35,475 nt of DNA from Amycolatopsis sp. MtRt-6 (GCF_017308975.1 NZ_JADWPD010000015.1:1-35475); one strand, 5' to 3'. Positions 22,487 through 30,600 are shown, counted from the stretch's first letter. Program-made: numbers and translations. Notes: generated by a model not told the origin, from the sequence alone.

Positions 22487-22929
22487 GTGACCGGCTTTAC
22501 GCCGAGTCCGGCGTGAGCTGGGCCGCCATCGGCTGGGGCCCGGCGTTCGCCGTGGTGGGCGCGCTGGCCGAGCTGGCCACGGGCGGCCCGGTGCACGTCG
22601 TGGGCTGGCTGATGGTCGGGTTCGCGCTGTGCGTGATCACGATGCCGTGGGTGTACGCGCGCCGCCGGTTCCTGTCCCTGGAGGTGACGACGGAGCAGCT
22701 GCGCCAGGGCCGCGAGAAGGTCCCGGCAGCGGAGATCTCGTCGGTCACGGACGTCGGCGCACCGGTCGGCGCGCGGGTCCTCGGCGGCGGCTGGTCGGTG
22801 CCGCGGAAGTACGACGAGCTGCCGGTGAAGCTGGCCGACGGCACGGTCGTGCTGGCGTGGGCGAAGGACGTCGAGGCCCTGCGGGACGCGCTGGACCGGC
22901 TCGTCCGGGCGACGCCGCGCGAAGCATGA
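22483..22929 (+). CDS. Two-helix membrane protein with a small beta-rich C-terminal domain (possibly DUF3093-like)
   Basis: The 148-residue protein has two N-terminal hydrophobic helices (about 12-33 and 38-58), then a soluble part of about 85 residues with alternating strands: FLSLEVTTEQLRQGREKVPA, EISSVTDVG and GGWSVPRKYDELPVKLADG. It ends in a helix, EALRDALDRL. The pattern resembles short PH-like or DUF3093-type membrane proteins, but I cannot assign a family firmly. GTG 22483 overlaps the preceding stop as GTGA, so translation is probably coupled. Function is unknown. Confidence 0.8.
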   Translation: MSDRLYAESGVSWAAIGWGPAFAVVGALAELATGGPVHVVGWLMVGFALCVITMPWVYARRRFLSLEVTTEQLRQGREKVPAAEISSVTDVGAPVGARVLGGGWSVPRKYDELPVKLADGTVVLAWAKDVEALRDALDRLVRATPREA

Positions 22930-22942
22930 GAAAATCGGGACC

Positions 22943-23281
22943 GTGATCGACCTTCCGCAGCCCACCGGGGCCGAGCTCTGGCCGCCGGAAGAAGCCGGCC
23001 CGGCTGCCCGGCTGCACAAGCCGTGGCGGACCCTCGTCGCCGTGGTGGAGGTCGTGCTCGCCGTGGCCGCCGGGTGGGCCGCCTACGCCTGCTGGCACGG
23101 CAGCGTCGCCACCGTGGTCACCACCACCGATGACGGTGCCGTGCTCGAGTCGCACCGGTACTTCGGCGGGATGCTCGCCGCCGCCATCGGGCTCGGGACC
23201 GTCGCCGCCCTGTTGCTCGTCGACGCGGTGCGTCAGCTGACGCTCGCCATCCGTGCGCGGAGTCCGAAGCCCGCCGCCTGA
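22943..23281 (+). CDS. Small two-helix membrane protein
   Basis: The 112-residue protein has hydrophobic helices at about 32-50 and 75-96 joined by a loop containing VVTTTDDGAVLESHRYF. The N-terminus is Pro-rich and the C-terminus basic. It starts 13 bases after the preceding gene, probably in the hemB transcript. Its size and place match Rv0514 of M. tuberculosis. No function is known. Confidence 0.8.
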   Translation: MIDLPQPTGAELWPPEEAGPAARLHKPWRTLVAVVEVVLAVAAGWAAYACWHGSVATVVTTTDDGAVLESHRYFGGMLAAAIGLGTVAALLLVDAVRQLTLAIRARSPKPAA

Positions 23282-23344
23282 TACACAGCTCGCGCACAGG
23301 CAACCAACAGTCCATTGCTAAGCAGCGGCAGCAATCTTTGCCGC

Positions 23345-24610
23345 ATGACGCGCGTGCGTGCCTCGAAGGCATGGGTGATCAACGGAGCTCTGGTCGTACT
23401 GCTGGCCGGGGCGGGGTTCGGGATATACCAGGCGTTCAGCCCCGAACCGAGCTCGGCGCAGGCGCAGTCGCGCAGCACCCCGGTGCGCCGGGCGACGGTC
23501 ACCGAGACCATCTCCGCCGCCGGGACGCTCGCCAGCAACTACACCGGCGCGGCGAACTTCGCCACGGCGGGCAAGGTCACCTCGATCGACGTCAAGGTCG
23601 GTGACGTCGTCAGCGCCGGGCAGAAGCTCGCCACCATCGACAGCACCCAGGCGGCGAAACAGCTTCAAGTCGCGAAGGCGAACCTCGCCGTCGCGCAGGA
23701 CGGCTTGGACACCGCCGAGACGGCGGAGGACACGCCGGCGACCGGGCAGAACAGCCAGAACGCGCAGACCAACGCCGCCAACAACGTCACCTCGGCGCAG
23801 GCCAAGCTCGACCAGGCCGAGCTCGACGTCCAGACCGCGCAGCAGGCACTCGACAACACCGTCCTGTACGCGCCCGGCGCCGGCACGGTCACCGCCATCA
23901 ACGGCACCGTCGGGCAGCAGTCCTCCAGCGGCTCCAGCAGCTCCGCAGCCACGGGCCAGTCGTCGAGCGGTAGCGGCCAGGGTGGGCAGGGCTCCCAGAA
24001 TTCCAGCTCCACCGCGTCGAGCAGCAGCAGCTCCGGGTTCATCACCATCACGAACCTGACCGGCCTGGTCGTCGACACCTCCGTCGCGGAAATCGACGTC
24101 AGCAAGGTCAAGGCGGGCCAGAAGGCCACGGTGACGCTCAACGCGCTGCCGGACAAGCCGGTCCAGGCCACCGTGTCGAGCGTCAACCTGACCCCGACCA
24201 CCAGCGGCAGCGTCGTCTCCTACGGCGCGCAGCTCGCGCTGACCAACCCGCCGGACGGGCTGCGGCCCGGCCAGTCGGCGAGCGTCGTGATCACCGTCGC
24301 CGAGGCGGACGACGCGCTGAGCGTGCCGGCCGCGGCCGTGCAGACCGTGGGCAGCACCAACCTCGTCACCGTGCAGGAAAACGGGCAGAACGTCACGCGC
24401 CAGGTGCAGGTCGGGCTGCGTGGCGAGTCGACCGTCCAGATCACCTCCGGGCTGACCGAGGGCGAGAACGTCGTGCTCACCGCGACGGCGCCGACCGGCA
24501 CCACCGGCGGAACCGGCCGCACGGGCGGCACCGGCGGCTTCGGTGGGACCGGCGGGTTCCCGGGCGGCGGCCAGCGCGGCGCCGGCGGCGGCTTCGGCGG
24601 CCGCGGATGA
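23345..24610 (+). CDS. HlyD/MacA-type periplasmic adaptor subunit
   Basis: The 421-residue protein has one N-terminal membrane helix (11-30), a barrel-sandwich (lipoyl-like) half beginning ATVTETISAAGTL, a coiled-coil hairpin (about 102-172), the second half with VLYAPGAGTVTAING, then beta-barrel and membrane-proximal domains (VVDTSVAEIDVSKVKAGQKA, SVPAAAVQTVG). Two low-complexity insertions stand out: a Ser/Gly/Gln stretch at 192-231 inside the sandwich domain and a Gly-rich tail from about 382. ATG 23345 was chosen because it gives a clean signal-anchor. It overlaps the ATPase gene as ATGA. With the next two genes it forms a MacAB-like exporter; the cargo is unknown. Confidence 0.9.
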   Translation: MTRVRASKAWVINGALVVLLAGAGFGIYQAFSPEPSSAQAQSRSTPVRRATVTETISAAGTLASNYTGAANFATAGKVTSIDVKVGDVVSAGQKLATIDSTQAAKQLQVAKANLAVAQDGLDTAETAEDTPATGQNSQNAQTNAANNVTSAQAKLDQAELDVQTAQQALDNTVLYAPGAGTVTAINGTVGQQSSSGSSSSAATGQSSSGSGQGGQGSQNSSSTASSSSSSGFITITNLTGLVVDTSVAEIDVSKVKAGQKATVTLNALPDKPVQATVSSVNLTPTTSGSVVSYGAQLALTNPPDGLRPGQSASVVITVAEADDALSVPAAAVQTVGSTNLVTVQENGQNVTRQVQVGLRGESTVQITSGLTEGENVVLTATAPTGTTGGTGRTGGTGGFGGTGGFPGGGQRGAGGGFGGRG

Positions 24611-25311
24611 ACCCGGTGATCGCGGTTTCCGCACTGCGGAAGACCTACGGGGCCGGCGAGACGGCGGTGCACGCGCTGCGCGGCGTCGACCTCACCGTGT
24701 GGCCCGGCGAATACGTCGCCATCATGGGCGCCTCCGGCTCCGGGAAGTCGACGCTGCTGAACATGCTCGGCTGCCTGGACGTGCCGACGTCCGGCCGCTA
24801 CCTCCTGGACGGGTTCGGCGTCGGCAGGCTGAACGAGCGGCAGCTGGCGTTGCTGCGCAACCGGAAGATCGGCTTCGTCTTCCAGTCGTTCAACCTCGTA
24901 CCCCGGACGTCGGCCTTGTCCAATGTGGAACTTCCACTGGTCTACAGTGGACTGAAGAGGTCGGAGCGGCGGCGGCGCGCGCTCGCGGCGCTGGAGATGG
25001 TCGGGCTGTCCGAACGGGCCAAGCACCTCCCGAGCGAACTTTCCGGCGGCCAGATCCAGCGCGTCGCGGTGGCGCGGGCGCTGGTCACCGGTCCGGCGAT
25101 GCTGCTGGCCGACGAGCCCACCGGCAACCTCGACCGGCGCAGCACCGAGGACGTCCTCGGCGTCTTCGACCGGCTCAACCGCCTCGGCCGCACCATCGTC
25201 GTCATCACGCACGAGGACGAGGTCGCCGAGCACGCGCACCGCGTCGTCCGGGTCGACGACGGGCTCATCGTGTCCGACGAGGTCACCCGCGCGGTGGGGG
25301 CGGTCTCGTGA
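24607..25311 (+). CDS. ABC transporter ATP-binding protein (MacB/LolD type)
   Basis: The 234-residue ATPase has Walker A GASGSGKST (41-49), Q-loop Gln93 in FVFQSFNLV, signature LSGGQ (145-149), Walker B MLLADEPTGNLD (165-176) and switch His202 in ITHEDEVA. The LNMLGCLD and DEPTGNLD forms are typical of the MacB/LolD subgroup, which powers mechanotransmission-type exporters rather than substrate-through-membrane pumps. The start overlaps the adaptor stop as ATGA and the end overlaps the permease as GTGA, so the three subunits are translationally coupled. Confidence 0.95.
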   Translation: MNPVIAVSALRKTYGAGETAVHALRGVDLTVWPGEYVAIMGASGSGKSTLLNMLGCLDVPTSGRYLLDGFGVGRLNERQLALLRNRKIGFVFQSFNLVPRTSALSNVELPLVYSGLKRSERRRRALAALEMVGLSERAKHLPSELSGGQIQRVAVARALVTGPAMLLADEPTGNLDRRSTEDVLGVFDRLNRLGRTIVVITHEDEVAEHAHRVVRVDDGLIVSDEVTRAVGAVS

Positions 25312-26510
25312 ACGTCCTGGAAATCGTGCGGTTCGCCGTGCGCGGGCTCACCGCGAACAAGCTGCGCTCGGCCCTCACCACGCTCGGCATCACCATCGGC
25401 GTCGCCGCGGTGATCCTCCTGGTCGCGGTGGGCAACGGCGCGTCGGCGGCCATCGCCGCCAGCATCCAGGGCCTCGGCACCAACGTCGTCAACGTCTCCC
25501 CGGCCCGCGGCGGCGGCCAGGGCGCGACCGCGCGGCCGCTGACCGTGCAGGACGCGCACGCCCTCGTCGACCCCGTCGGCGCGCCGGACGTCAAGGCCGC
25601 GTCACCGGTGGTCAACACGACGGCGACCGCGACCTACGGGCAGACGTCCTACGACATCTCCAGCGTCGCCGGCACCGAACCCGCGTACTTCACCACGACG
25701 AACCGCGAACTCGCCCAAGGGCAGCTGTTCACCAGCGAGGACGTCACGGCCGCGCGGAAGGTCGTCGTGCTCGGCCCGACCACGGCGGAGTCGATCTTCG
25801 GCGCCGCCGACCCGGTCGGCAAGAACGTCCTGCTGAACAGCATCCAGTTCACCGTGATCGGCGTGCTCCAGCCCAAGGGCAGCACCGGCCTGCAGAACGC
25901 CGACGACGTCGCCATCGCGCCGATCTCGGCGGTCCAGAACTCGCTGTCCGGGTACGGCAGCCTCAGCCAGATCGCCGTTCAGGCCACCAGCGCCGACTCC
26001 GTCTCGCTGGCCCAGTCCGAGATCACCGCCATCCTCAACGCCCGCCACGGCATCCGGCTCGGCGGCACCCCGGACTACCAGATCCAGAACTCCGAGCAGC
26101 TGCTGGCGACGCGGACGTCGGCGACCGAGACGTTCACCGTGCTGCTGGCCGCGGTCGCGGCGATCTCGCTGCTCGTCGGCGGCATCGGCGTCACGAACAT
26201 CATGCTCGTCACGGTCACCGAGCGGATCCGCGAGATCGGCATCCGCAAGGCCATCGGCGCCCCGCGCTCGGCCATCCTCGGCCAGTTCCTCGCGGAGGCG
26301 ACCATGCTCAGCCTGTTCGGCGGGCTGCTCGGCGTCGCCATCGGGCTGATCGGCAGCCGGTTCACCATCTCCGGGATCAAACCCGTCATCGTGCCCTCGT
26401 CGATCCTGCTCGCCTTCGCGGTGTCCGCCCTGATCGGGCTGTTCTTCGGCAGTTTCCCGGCGAACCGGGCCGCCAAACTGAGGCCCATCGAGGCCCTGCG
26501 TCACGAATAA
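25308..26510 (+). CDS. ABC transporter permease (MacB/FtsX type)
   Basis: The 400-residue protein has an N-terminal helix after LRSALTTLGITIGVAAVILLVAVG, a large extracytoplasmic MacB-type domain (about 50-270) and three C-terminal FtsX helices (AAVAAISLLVGGIGVTNIML, SLFGGLLGVAIGLIGS, ILLAFAVSALIGLFFG). TERIREIGIRKAIGA is the coupling segment that contacts the ATPase, and the protein ends PANRAAKLRPIEALRHE as MacB proteins do. Unlike E. coli MacB, the ATPase is a separate protein. In a Gram-positive cell there is no TolC partner, so the adaptor-permease pair probably works at the single membrane. Confidence 0.93.
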   Translation: MNVLEIVRFAVRGLTANKLRSALTTLGITIGVAAVILLVAVGNGASAAIAASIQGLGTNVVNVSPARGGGQGATARPLTVQDAHALVDPVGAPDVKAASPVVNTTATATYGQTSYDISSVAGTEPAYFTTTNRELAQGQLFTSEDVTAARKVVVLGPTTAESIFGAADPVGKNVLLNSIQFTVIGVLQPKGSTGLQNADDVAIAPISAVQNSLSGYGSLSQIAVQATSADSVSLAQSEITAILNARHGIRLGGTPDYQIQNSEQLLATRTSATETFTVLLAAVAAISLLVGGIGVTNIMLVTVTERIREIGIRKAIGAPRSAILGQFLAEATMLSLFGGLLGVAIGLIGSRFTISGIKPVIVPSSILLAFAVSALIGLFFGSFPANRAAKLRPIEALRHE

Positions 26511-26519
26511 GGAGTTTCG

Positions 26520-27032
26520 ATGTCTTCGTCCACCACGACCCCGCCGAACGCGGAGGACATCGTCGCCAGCCCGGCGGTCGACGGTGACCTGAACGCCGAG
26601 ATGCGCCGCGCCGCCAAGCCGTTCTCCCGCACCACGGTGGTGCTCGCCGGGCTCGTCGTGCTCGCGGTCGCCTTCGGCGGCGGCGTCTGGACGCACGCGG
26701 CGTTCGGCTCCTCGGCCCCGTCGACGCCCACCCGCCAGGCCGGTGGCGCCCAAGGCGGCCAGCAAGCCGGCGCCGGTCAGCAGGGCGGCGGGTTCCGCGG
26801 CGGCCGCGGCACCACGGGCACGGTCGACCGCGTCGACGGCACCACGGTGTACGTCAAGACCGCGCAGGGCACCGACGTCAAGGTGTCCACATCGGACTCG
26901 ACGACGATCGGGGTGACCCAGCAGGGGCAGCTTTCGGACCTCAAGCCGGGCGCGACGGTCGTCGTCCAGGGGCAGGCGGGCAGCGACGGCACGGTGACCG
27001 CGCAGGCCATCACCCAGGAGGCCGCGCGCTAG
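26520..27032 (+). CDS. DUF5666 membrane-anchored protein, last gene of the export operon
   Basis: The 170-residue protein has an N-terminal cytoplasmic segment (37 residues), one membrane helix (38-60), a Gly/Gln-rich linker (74-97) and a small OB-like beta domain matching DUF5666 (98-167: GTVDRVDGTTVYVKTAQG, LSDLKPGATVVVQGQAG). AAGGAG lies before the ATG. It follows the permease by nine bases. The linker is like that of the adaptor, suggesting both operate in the same cell-wall space. The stop codon overlaps the tspO stop on the other strand (CTAG). DUF5666 function is unknown. Confidence 0.85.
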   Translation: MSSSTTTPPNAEDIVASPAVDGDLNAEMRRAAKPFSRTTVVLAGLVVLAVAFGGGVWTHAAFGSSAPSTPTRQAGGAQGGQQAGAGQQGGGFRGGRGTTGTVDRVDGTTVYVKTAQGTDVKVSTSDSTTIGVTQQGQLSDLKPGATVVVQGQAGSDGTVTAQAITQEAAR

Positions 27033-27505
27033 TTGAGGACGATGACCGCGGTGTTGAGCGCCGTCGCGTAGAGGATCCAGCCGAGGTAGGGCACCAGGAG
27101 CGCGGCGGCGGCCTTCGACCGGCGGCCGAACAGGACGATCGTCACGACCACGACGACGTCGAGCAGCACGATGTCGGCCAGCGCGAGCCCGGCCGCGCGG
27201 CCCTCGAAGAACAGCGGCGTCCAGAGCAGGTTGAACAGCAGGCCGATGCCGTAGGCGGCGAACCCGCGTGTTTCGCCGTCGGTCCGCCAGTACAGCCAGC
27301 CGGCCACCGCGATGGTGATGTACAGCACTGTCCACACCGGACCGAACAGGGACGCGGGCGGGGCCCACGGCGGCTGCTCGAGCCGGGCGTAGACCTCCCT
27401 CGCCGACGTCGCGGCCAGGCCGCCGACCACGGCCACCACGGCGACGACGCCCAGGAAGCCGGCCAGCATGAGCCACTGGTTGCGGTGCGGGGCGCGTTCG
27501 GTCAC
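27029..27505 (-). CDS. tspO: TspO/MBR family tryptophan-rich sensory protein
   Basis: The 158-residue protein has five hydrophobic helices and the family landmarks PPWAPPASLFGPVWTVLY (45-62), LLFNLLWTPLFF (89-100) and PYLGWILYATALN (139-151). TspO proteins bind porphyrins and, in Rhodobacter, influence tetrapyrrole export and regulation. GTG 27505 has GGAGG ten bases upstream. The gene points away from hemL with only 60 bases between the start codons, so the two probably share a control region. The placement beside a haem gene is suggestive of a porphyrin-related role, but that is inferred. Confidence 0.93.
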   Translation of the reverse strand: MTERAPHRNQWLMLAGFLGVVAVVAVVGGLAATSAREVYARLEQPPWAPPASLFGPVWTVLYITIAVAGWLYWRTDGETRGFAAYGIGLLFNLLWTPLFFEGRAAGLALADIVLLDVVVVVTIVLFGRRSKAAAALLVPYLGWILYATALNTAVIVLN

Positions 27506-27565
27506 CGGCTGTTTCCCTCCCGGGCGGCTGCCCGCCATCCTAGGCGCGTTTGGTTCACTGGACCC

Positions 27566-28867
27566 GTGAGCACTGGAACCGAGCAGTCCAAGGCATGGTT
27601 CGACCGCGCGAAGACGGCCATCCCGGGCGGGGTGAACTCGCCGGTCCGGGCCTTCAACTCGGTGGGCGGCACCCCCCGGTTCATGGTCCGCGGCGAGGGC
27701 CCGCACCTGTGGGACGCCGACGGCAACCGCTACGTCGACCTCGTGTCGTCCTGGGGCCCGATGATCCTGGGGCACGCGCACCCGGCGGTCGTCGAGGCGG
27801 CGCGGACGGCGGCGACGTCCGGGCTCTCGTTCGGCACGCCGACGATCGGCGAGGTGGAGCTGGCCGAGGAGATCATCGGCCGGGTCGAACCCGTCGAACG
27901 GGTCCGCCTGGTCAACTCCGGCACCGAGGCCACCATGAGCGCGATCCGGCTGGCCAGGGGGTTCACCGGCCGGTCGAAGATCGTGAAGTTCGCCGGGTGT
28001 TACCACGGTCACGTCGACGCGCTGCTCGCCCAGGCCGGCTCCGGCGTCGCGACGCTCGGGCTGCCGACGTCGCCGGGCGTGACCGGGGCCCAGGCCGCGG
28101 ACACGCTGGTGCTGCCCTACAACGACCTCGACGCGGTCCGGAAATCCTTTGTGGACAACCCGGGGGAGATCGCCGCGGTGATCACCGAGGCGGCGGCCGG
28201 GAACATGGGCGCGGTGGCGCCCGCCGAAGGCTTCAACGCGGGCCTGCGGGAACTCGCCCACGAGCACGGCGCGCTGCTGATCATGGACGAGGTGATGACT
28301 GGGTTCCGCGTCTCGCGCGCGGGCTGGTTCGGCCTCGACGGCGTGGCCGGCGACCTCTACACGTTCGGCAAGGTGATGTCCGGCGGGCTGCCGGCGGCGG
28401 CCTTCGGCGGCCGCGCCGACGTGATGGCCAAGCTCGCCCCGGGCGGGCCGGTCTACCAGGCCGGGACGCTGTCCGGGAACCCCGTCGCGGTGGCCACGGG
28501 CCTCGCGACGCTGCGCGCGGCCGACCACGCCGTGTACGCGGCCCTGGACGCCAACGCGAAGCGCCTCGGCAACCTCTTCCACGCCGCGCTGAGCGAAGCC
28601 GGGGTTGCGCACAACGTCCAGTATGCGGGCAACCTGGTGAGCGTGTTCTTCGGCGAGACGCCGGTCCACGACTACGCCGGTGCGCAGGCGTCGGAGACGT
28701 GGCGCTTCCCGGCGTTCTTCCACGCGTTGCTCGACGGAGGCGTGTACGCGCCTCCGAGCGCGTACGAGGCGTGGTTCGTCAACGCGGCGATGGACGACGA
28801 AGCGTTCTCGGTGATCGAAGCGGCGTTGCCCGCCGCGGCGCGCGCGGCGGCTGGAGCCGTCCAGTGA
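27566..28867 (+). CDS. hemL: Glutamate-1-semialdehyde 2,1-aminomutase
   Basis: The 433-residue PLP enzyme converts glutamate-1-semialdehyde to 5-aminolevulinate, directly after HemA in the C5 route. The PLP lysine is Lys269 in YTFGKVMSGGLPAAAFGG, and Asp241 in MDEVMTGFR contacts the ring nitrogen. NSGTEATMSAIRLAR and CYHGHVD are conserved cofactor and substrate segments. GTG 27566 gives the usual STGTEQSKAWFDRAKTAIPGG start, although no clear ribosome site is visible, so a very short or absent leader is possible. It overlaps the next gene as GTGA. Confidence 0.97.
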   Translation: MSTGTEQSKAWFDRAKTAIPGGVNSPVRAFNSVGGTPRFMVRGEGPHLWDADGNRYVDLVSSWGPMILGHAHPAVVEAARTAATSGLSFGTPTIGEVELAEEIIGRVEPVERVRLVNSGTEATMSAIRLARGFTGRSKIVKFAGCYHGHVDALLAQAGSGVATLGLPTSPGVTGAQAADTLVLPYNDLDAVRKSFVDNPGEIAAVITEAAAGNMGAVAPAEGFNAGLRELAHEHGALLIMDEVMTGFRVSRAGWFGLDGVAGDLYTFGKVMSGGLPAAAFGGRADVMAKLAPGGPVYQAGTLSGNPVAVATGLATLRAADHAVYAALDANAKRLGNLFHAALSEAGVAHNVQYAGNLVSVFFGETPVHDYAGAQASETWRFPAFFHALLDGGVYAPPSAYEAWFVNAAMDDEAFSVIEAALPAAARAAAGAVQ

Positions 28868-29490
28868 CCACCGTCGTCCACATGCTGCGTCACGGCGAAG
28901 TGCACAACCCGTCGAAAATCCTGTACGGCCGCCTTCCCGGCTACAAGCTGTCGGAGCGCGGGCAGCGGCAGGCACTGACGGTCGCCGAGGCCGTCGCCGG
29001 GCACGACCTCGTGCACGTCGTCGCGTCGCCGCTGCAGCGGGCGCAGGAGACGGCCGGCCCGATCGCCGCCGCGCACCGGCTCGACATCGCGACCGACGAG
29101 GGCCTGATCGAGGCGGACAACCAGTTCGAGGGCCTGCACGTGGCGGTCGGCGACGGCGCGCTGCGGGAGCCTCGCCACTGGCCGAAGCTGGTCAACCCGT
29201 TCAAGCCGTCGTGGGGCGAGCCCTACCTCGAGATCGCGCACCGGATGCTCGGCGCGGTCCACCGGGCACGCGAGGCGGCGGCCGGGCACGAAGCCCTCTG
29301 CGTGTCGCACCAGCTGCCGATCTGGACGCTCCGGCGGTTCCTCGAGGGCAAGCGCCTGTGGCACGACCCGCGGCGCCGCCAGTGCTCGCTGGCGTCGCTG
29401 ACCAGCCTGGTCTTCGACGGCGACGAGCTGCGCGAGATCGTCTACAGCGAGCCCGCGGGCACCACCGACCCGAAGGTGACCGGCGCATGA
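28864..29490 (+). CDS. Histidine phosphatase family protein
   Basis: The 208-residue member of the phosphoglycerate mutase-like superfamily has the catalytic LRHGE (Arg9, His10) and the second histidine in CVSHQLPIW. SERGQRQAL and ASPLQRAQETA match the phosphate-pocket arginine region. It is probably a cytoplasmic phosphatase; the substrate cannot be predicted. It is coupled to hemL upstream (GTGA) and to the thioredoxin lipoprotein downstream (ATGA). The same trio exists in mycobacteria as hemL-Rv0525-Rv0526. Confidence 0.92.
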   Translation: MTTVVHMLRHGEVHNPSKILYGRLPGYKLSERGQRQALTVAEAVAGHDLVHVVASPLQRAQETAGPIAAAHRLDIATDEGLIEADNQFEGLHVAVGDGALREPRHWPKLVNPFKPSWGEPYLEIAHRMLGAVHRAREAAAGHEALCVSHQLPIWTLRRFLEGKRLWHDPRRRQCSLASLTSLVFDGDELREIVYSEPAGTTDPKVTGA

Positions 29491-30050
29491 AGCGGCTGGT
29501 CGCAGGTGTGGTCGCGGTGCTCGCGCTGGCCGGGTGCAGCGCGGGCAAGGACGCGGTCGTGCAGGGGAGCAGCTTCAGCTTCGTCTCCCCGGGCGGCAAG
29601 GTCGACATCACCTACGACGTCGCCCAGCGCCAGACGGCCCCGGTCCTCGCCGGTGAGGACCTGATGAACGAGGGCAAGCAGCTCTCGCTGGCCGACTTCG
29701 CCGGCAAGGTCGTGGTGCTGAACCTGTGGGGCCAGTGGTGCGGGCCGTGCCGCACGGAGGCACCGGAGATGGAGTCGCTGGCCAAACAGGGCGTCCAGGT
29801 GGTGGGCATCGACGTCCGCGACCCGGCGCGCGAGGTGGCCCAGGACTTCGTGCGCGACCGGAAGCTGACGTACCCGTCGATCTACGACCCGGACGGCCGG
29901 GTGCTGCTCAAGCTGAGCGGCTATCCGCGCAACATCATCCCGTCGACGATCGTGCTGGACAAGCAGCACCGGGTGGCGGCGGTCTTCCTGCGGCAGGTGC
30001 TGGCCCAGGACCTGCTGCCGGTCGTGCGGCGCCTGGATGCGGAAGCCTGA
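29487..30050 (+). CDS. TlpA/ResA-type thioredoxin lipoprotein for cytochrome c maturation
   Basis: The 187-residue precursor has a lipobox LAGC (Cys17) and, after a short linker, a thioredoxin-like domain with the redox site WCGPC (84-88), the family GIDVRDPA segment and a cis-Pro region in IIPSTIVLD. It should sit on the outer face of the membrane, taking electrons from CcdA and reducing the apocytochrome c haem-binding cysteines for ResB/CcsB. The ATG overlaps the phosphatase stop. Unlike in mycobacteria, ccdA does not follow directly: a small secreted-protein gene and a repeat lie between. Confidence 0.93.
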   Translation: MKRLVAGVVAVLALAGCSAGKDAVVQGSSFSFVSPGGKVDITYDVAQRQTAPVLAGEDLMNEGKQLSLADFAGKVVVLNLWGQWCGPCRTEAPEMESLAKQGVQVVGIDVRDPAREVAQDFVRDRKLTYPSIYDPDGRVLLKLSGYPRNIIPSTIVLDKQHRVAAVFLRQVLAQDLLPVVRRLDAEA

Positions 30051-30070
30051 CCGCGTTTGGCGGAAAAACC

Positions 30071-30098
30071 CTCACAGCGGGCACGGTTCGGATAGGTT
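30071..30098 (+). promoter_or_regulatory. Possible promoter of the secreted-protein gene
   Basis: CTCACA (30071-30076) and TAGGTT (30093-30098) lie 16 bases apart, about 38 bases before the ATG at 30136. Each matches the vegetative consensus in four of six positions. A separate promoter would fit a gene inserted into an operon. Confidence 0.3.
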
Positions 30099-30135
30099 CC
30101 TCATGATCATTTTGTCCGGACTGAGGGGATTTCCG

Positions 30136-30543
30136 ATGTTCAAGAAGTTTGCGGCCGCCGCGGCGGTGGCCTGCGCCGCCACCGCGCTCGTGCCGACGGC
30201 CGCGTTCGCCTCGGCGAGCGGGTGCAACAACGGGACCTGCATCGGGGTCGAAGGCCAGAGCCTGCGCGTCGAGTCGATCACCGCCGACTCGCTGTCCGGC
30301 AGGGGCTTCTACGGCCACTACCACATCTACGGCGGCGGCATCGACACCAACAGCTCGACGGGCAACTGGGAACCCGGCCTCGGCTGGACCATCTACCCGC
30401 GGCGTGACCTGCCGAACGGCTCGGTCCTCTGCGTCGAAGCCTGGGTGAAGGACCCCGCCAGCGGCGGCCACTCCCTGCGGGGCCGGCCGTGCGTCGAGGT
30501 GCGCTTCGGACCACGCGCCCCACTGTGGCCTTGGTTGCGTTGA
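30136..30543 (+). CDS. Small secreted protein of unknown function
   Basis: The 135-residue precursor has a clear signal peptide (MFKKF, a hydrophobic Ala-rich core, AFA-SA cleavage near residue 26). The mature part is about 109 residues with four cysteines (Cys30, Cys35, Cys99, Cys119), enough for two disulfides, and several aromatic/Gly segments (GFYGHYHIYGGGID, WEPGLGWTIYP). GAGGGG is seven bases before the ATG. No family is recognised; the look is of the small secreted beta-rich proteins common in filamentous actinomycetes. The last eight or nine codons and the stop come from a palindromic repeat (30515-30600), so the original C-terminus was probably near GRPCVEVRF. It interrupts the cytochrome c maturation gene order. 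Confidence 0.75.
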   Translation: MFKKFAAAAAVACAATALVPTAAFASASGCNNGTCIGVEGQSLRVESITADSLSGRGFYGHYHIYGGGIDTNSSTGNWEPGLGWTIYPRRDLPNGSVLCVEAWVKDPASGGHSLRGRPCVEVRFGPRAPLWPWLR

Positions 30544-30600
30544 ACGCACCCAATGTGGCCTTCGGTGCGTTCAACGCACCGAAGGCCACATTGGGGCGCT
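30515..30600. repeat. Palindromic interspersed repeat, copy 2 (over the secreted-protein stop)
   Basis: The element runs from GCGCCCCA (30515) to TTGGGGCGCT (ending 30600). It contains a GCGTT-G-AACGC palindrome near 30537 and a GCGTT-C-AACGC palindrome near 30567, each with complementary arms such as AATGTGGCCTTCGG/CCGAAGGCCACATT. It shares 37 identical bases with copy 1 (20862-20898). Confidence 0.9.

Noticed and set aside
23918..24037. Ser/Gly-rich stretch in the HlyD-type adaptor as a frameshift
   Set aside because: The frame continues into a normal beta-barrel domain on the other side, and the stretch sits at a known loop-tolerant place.
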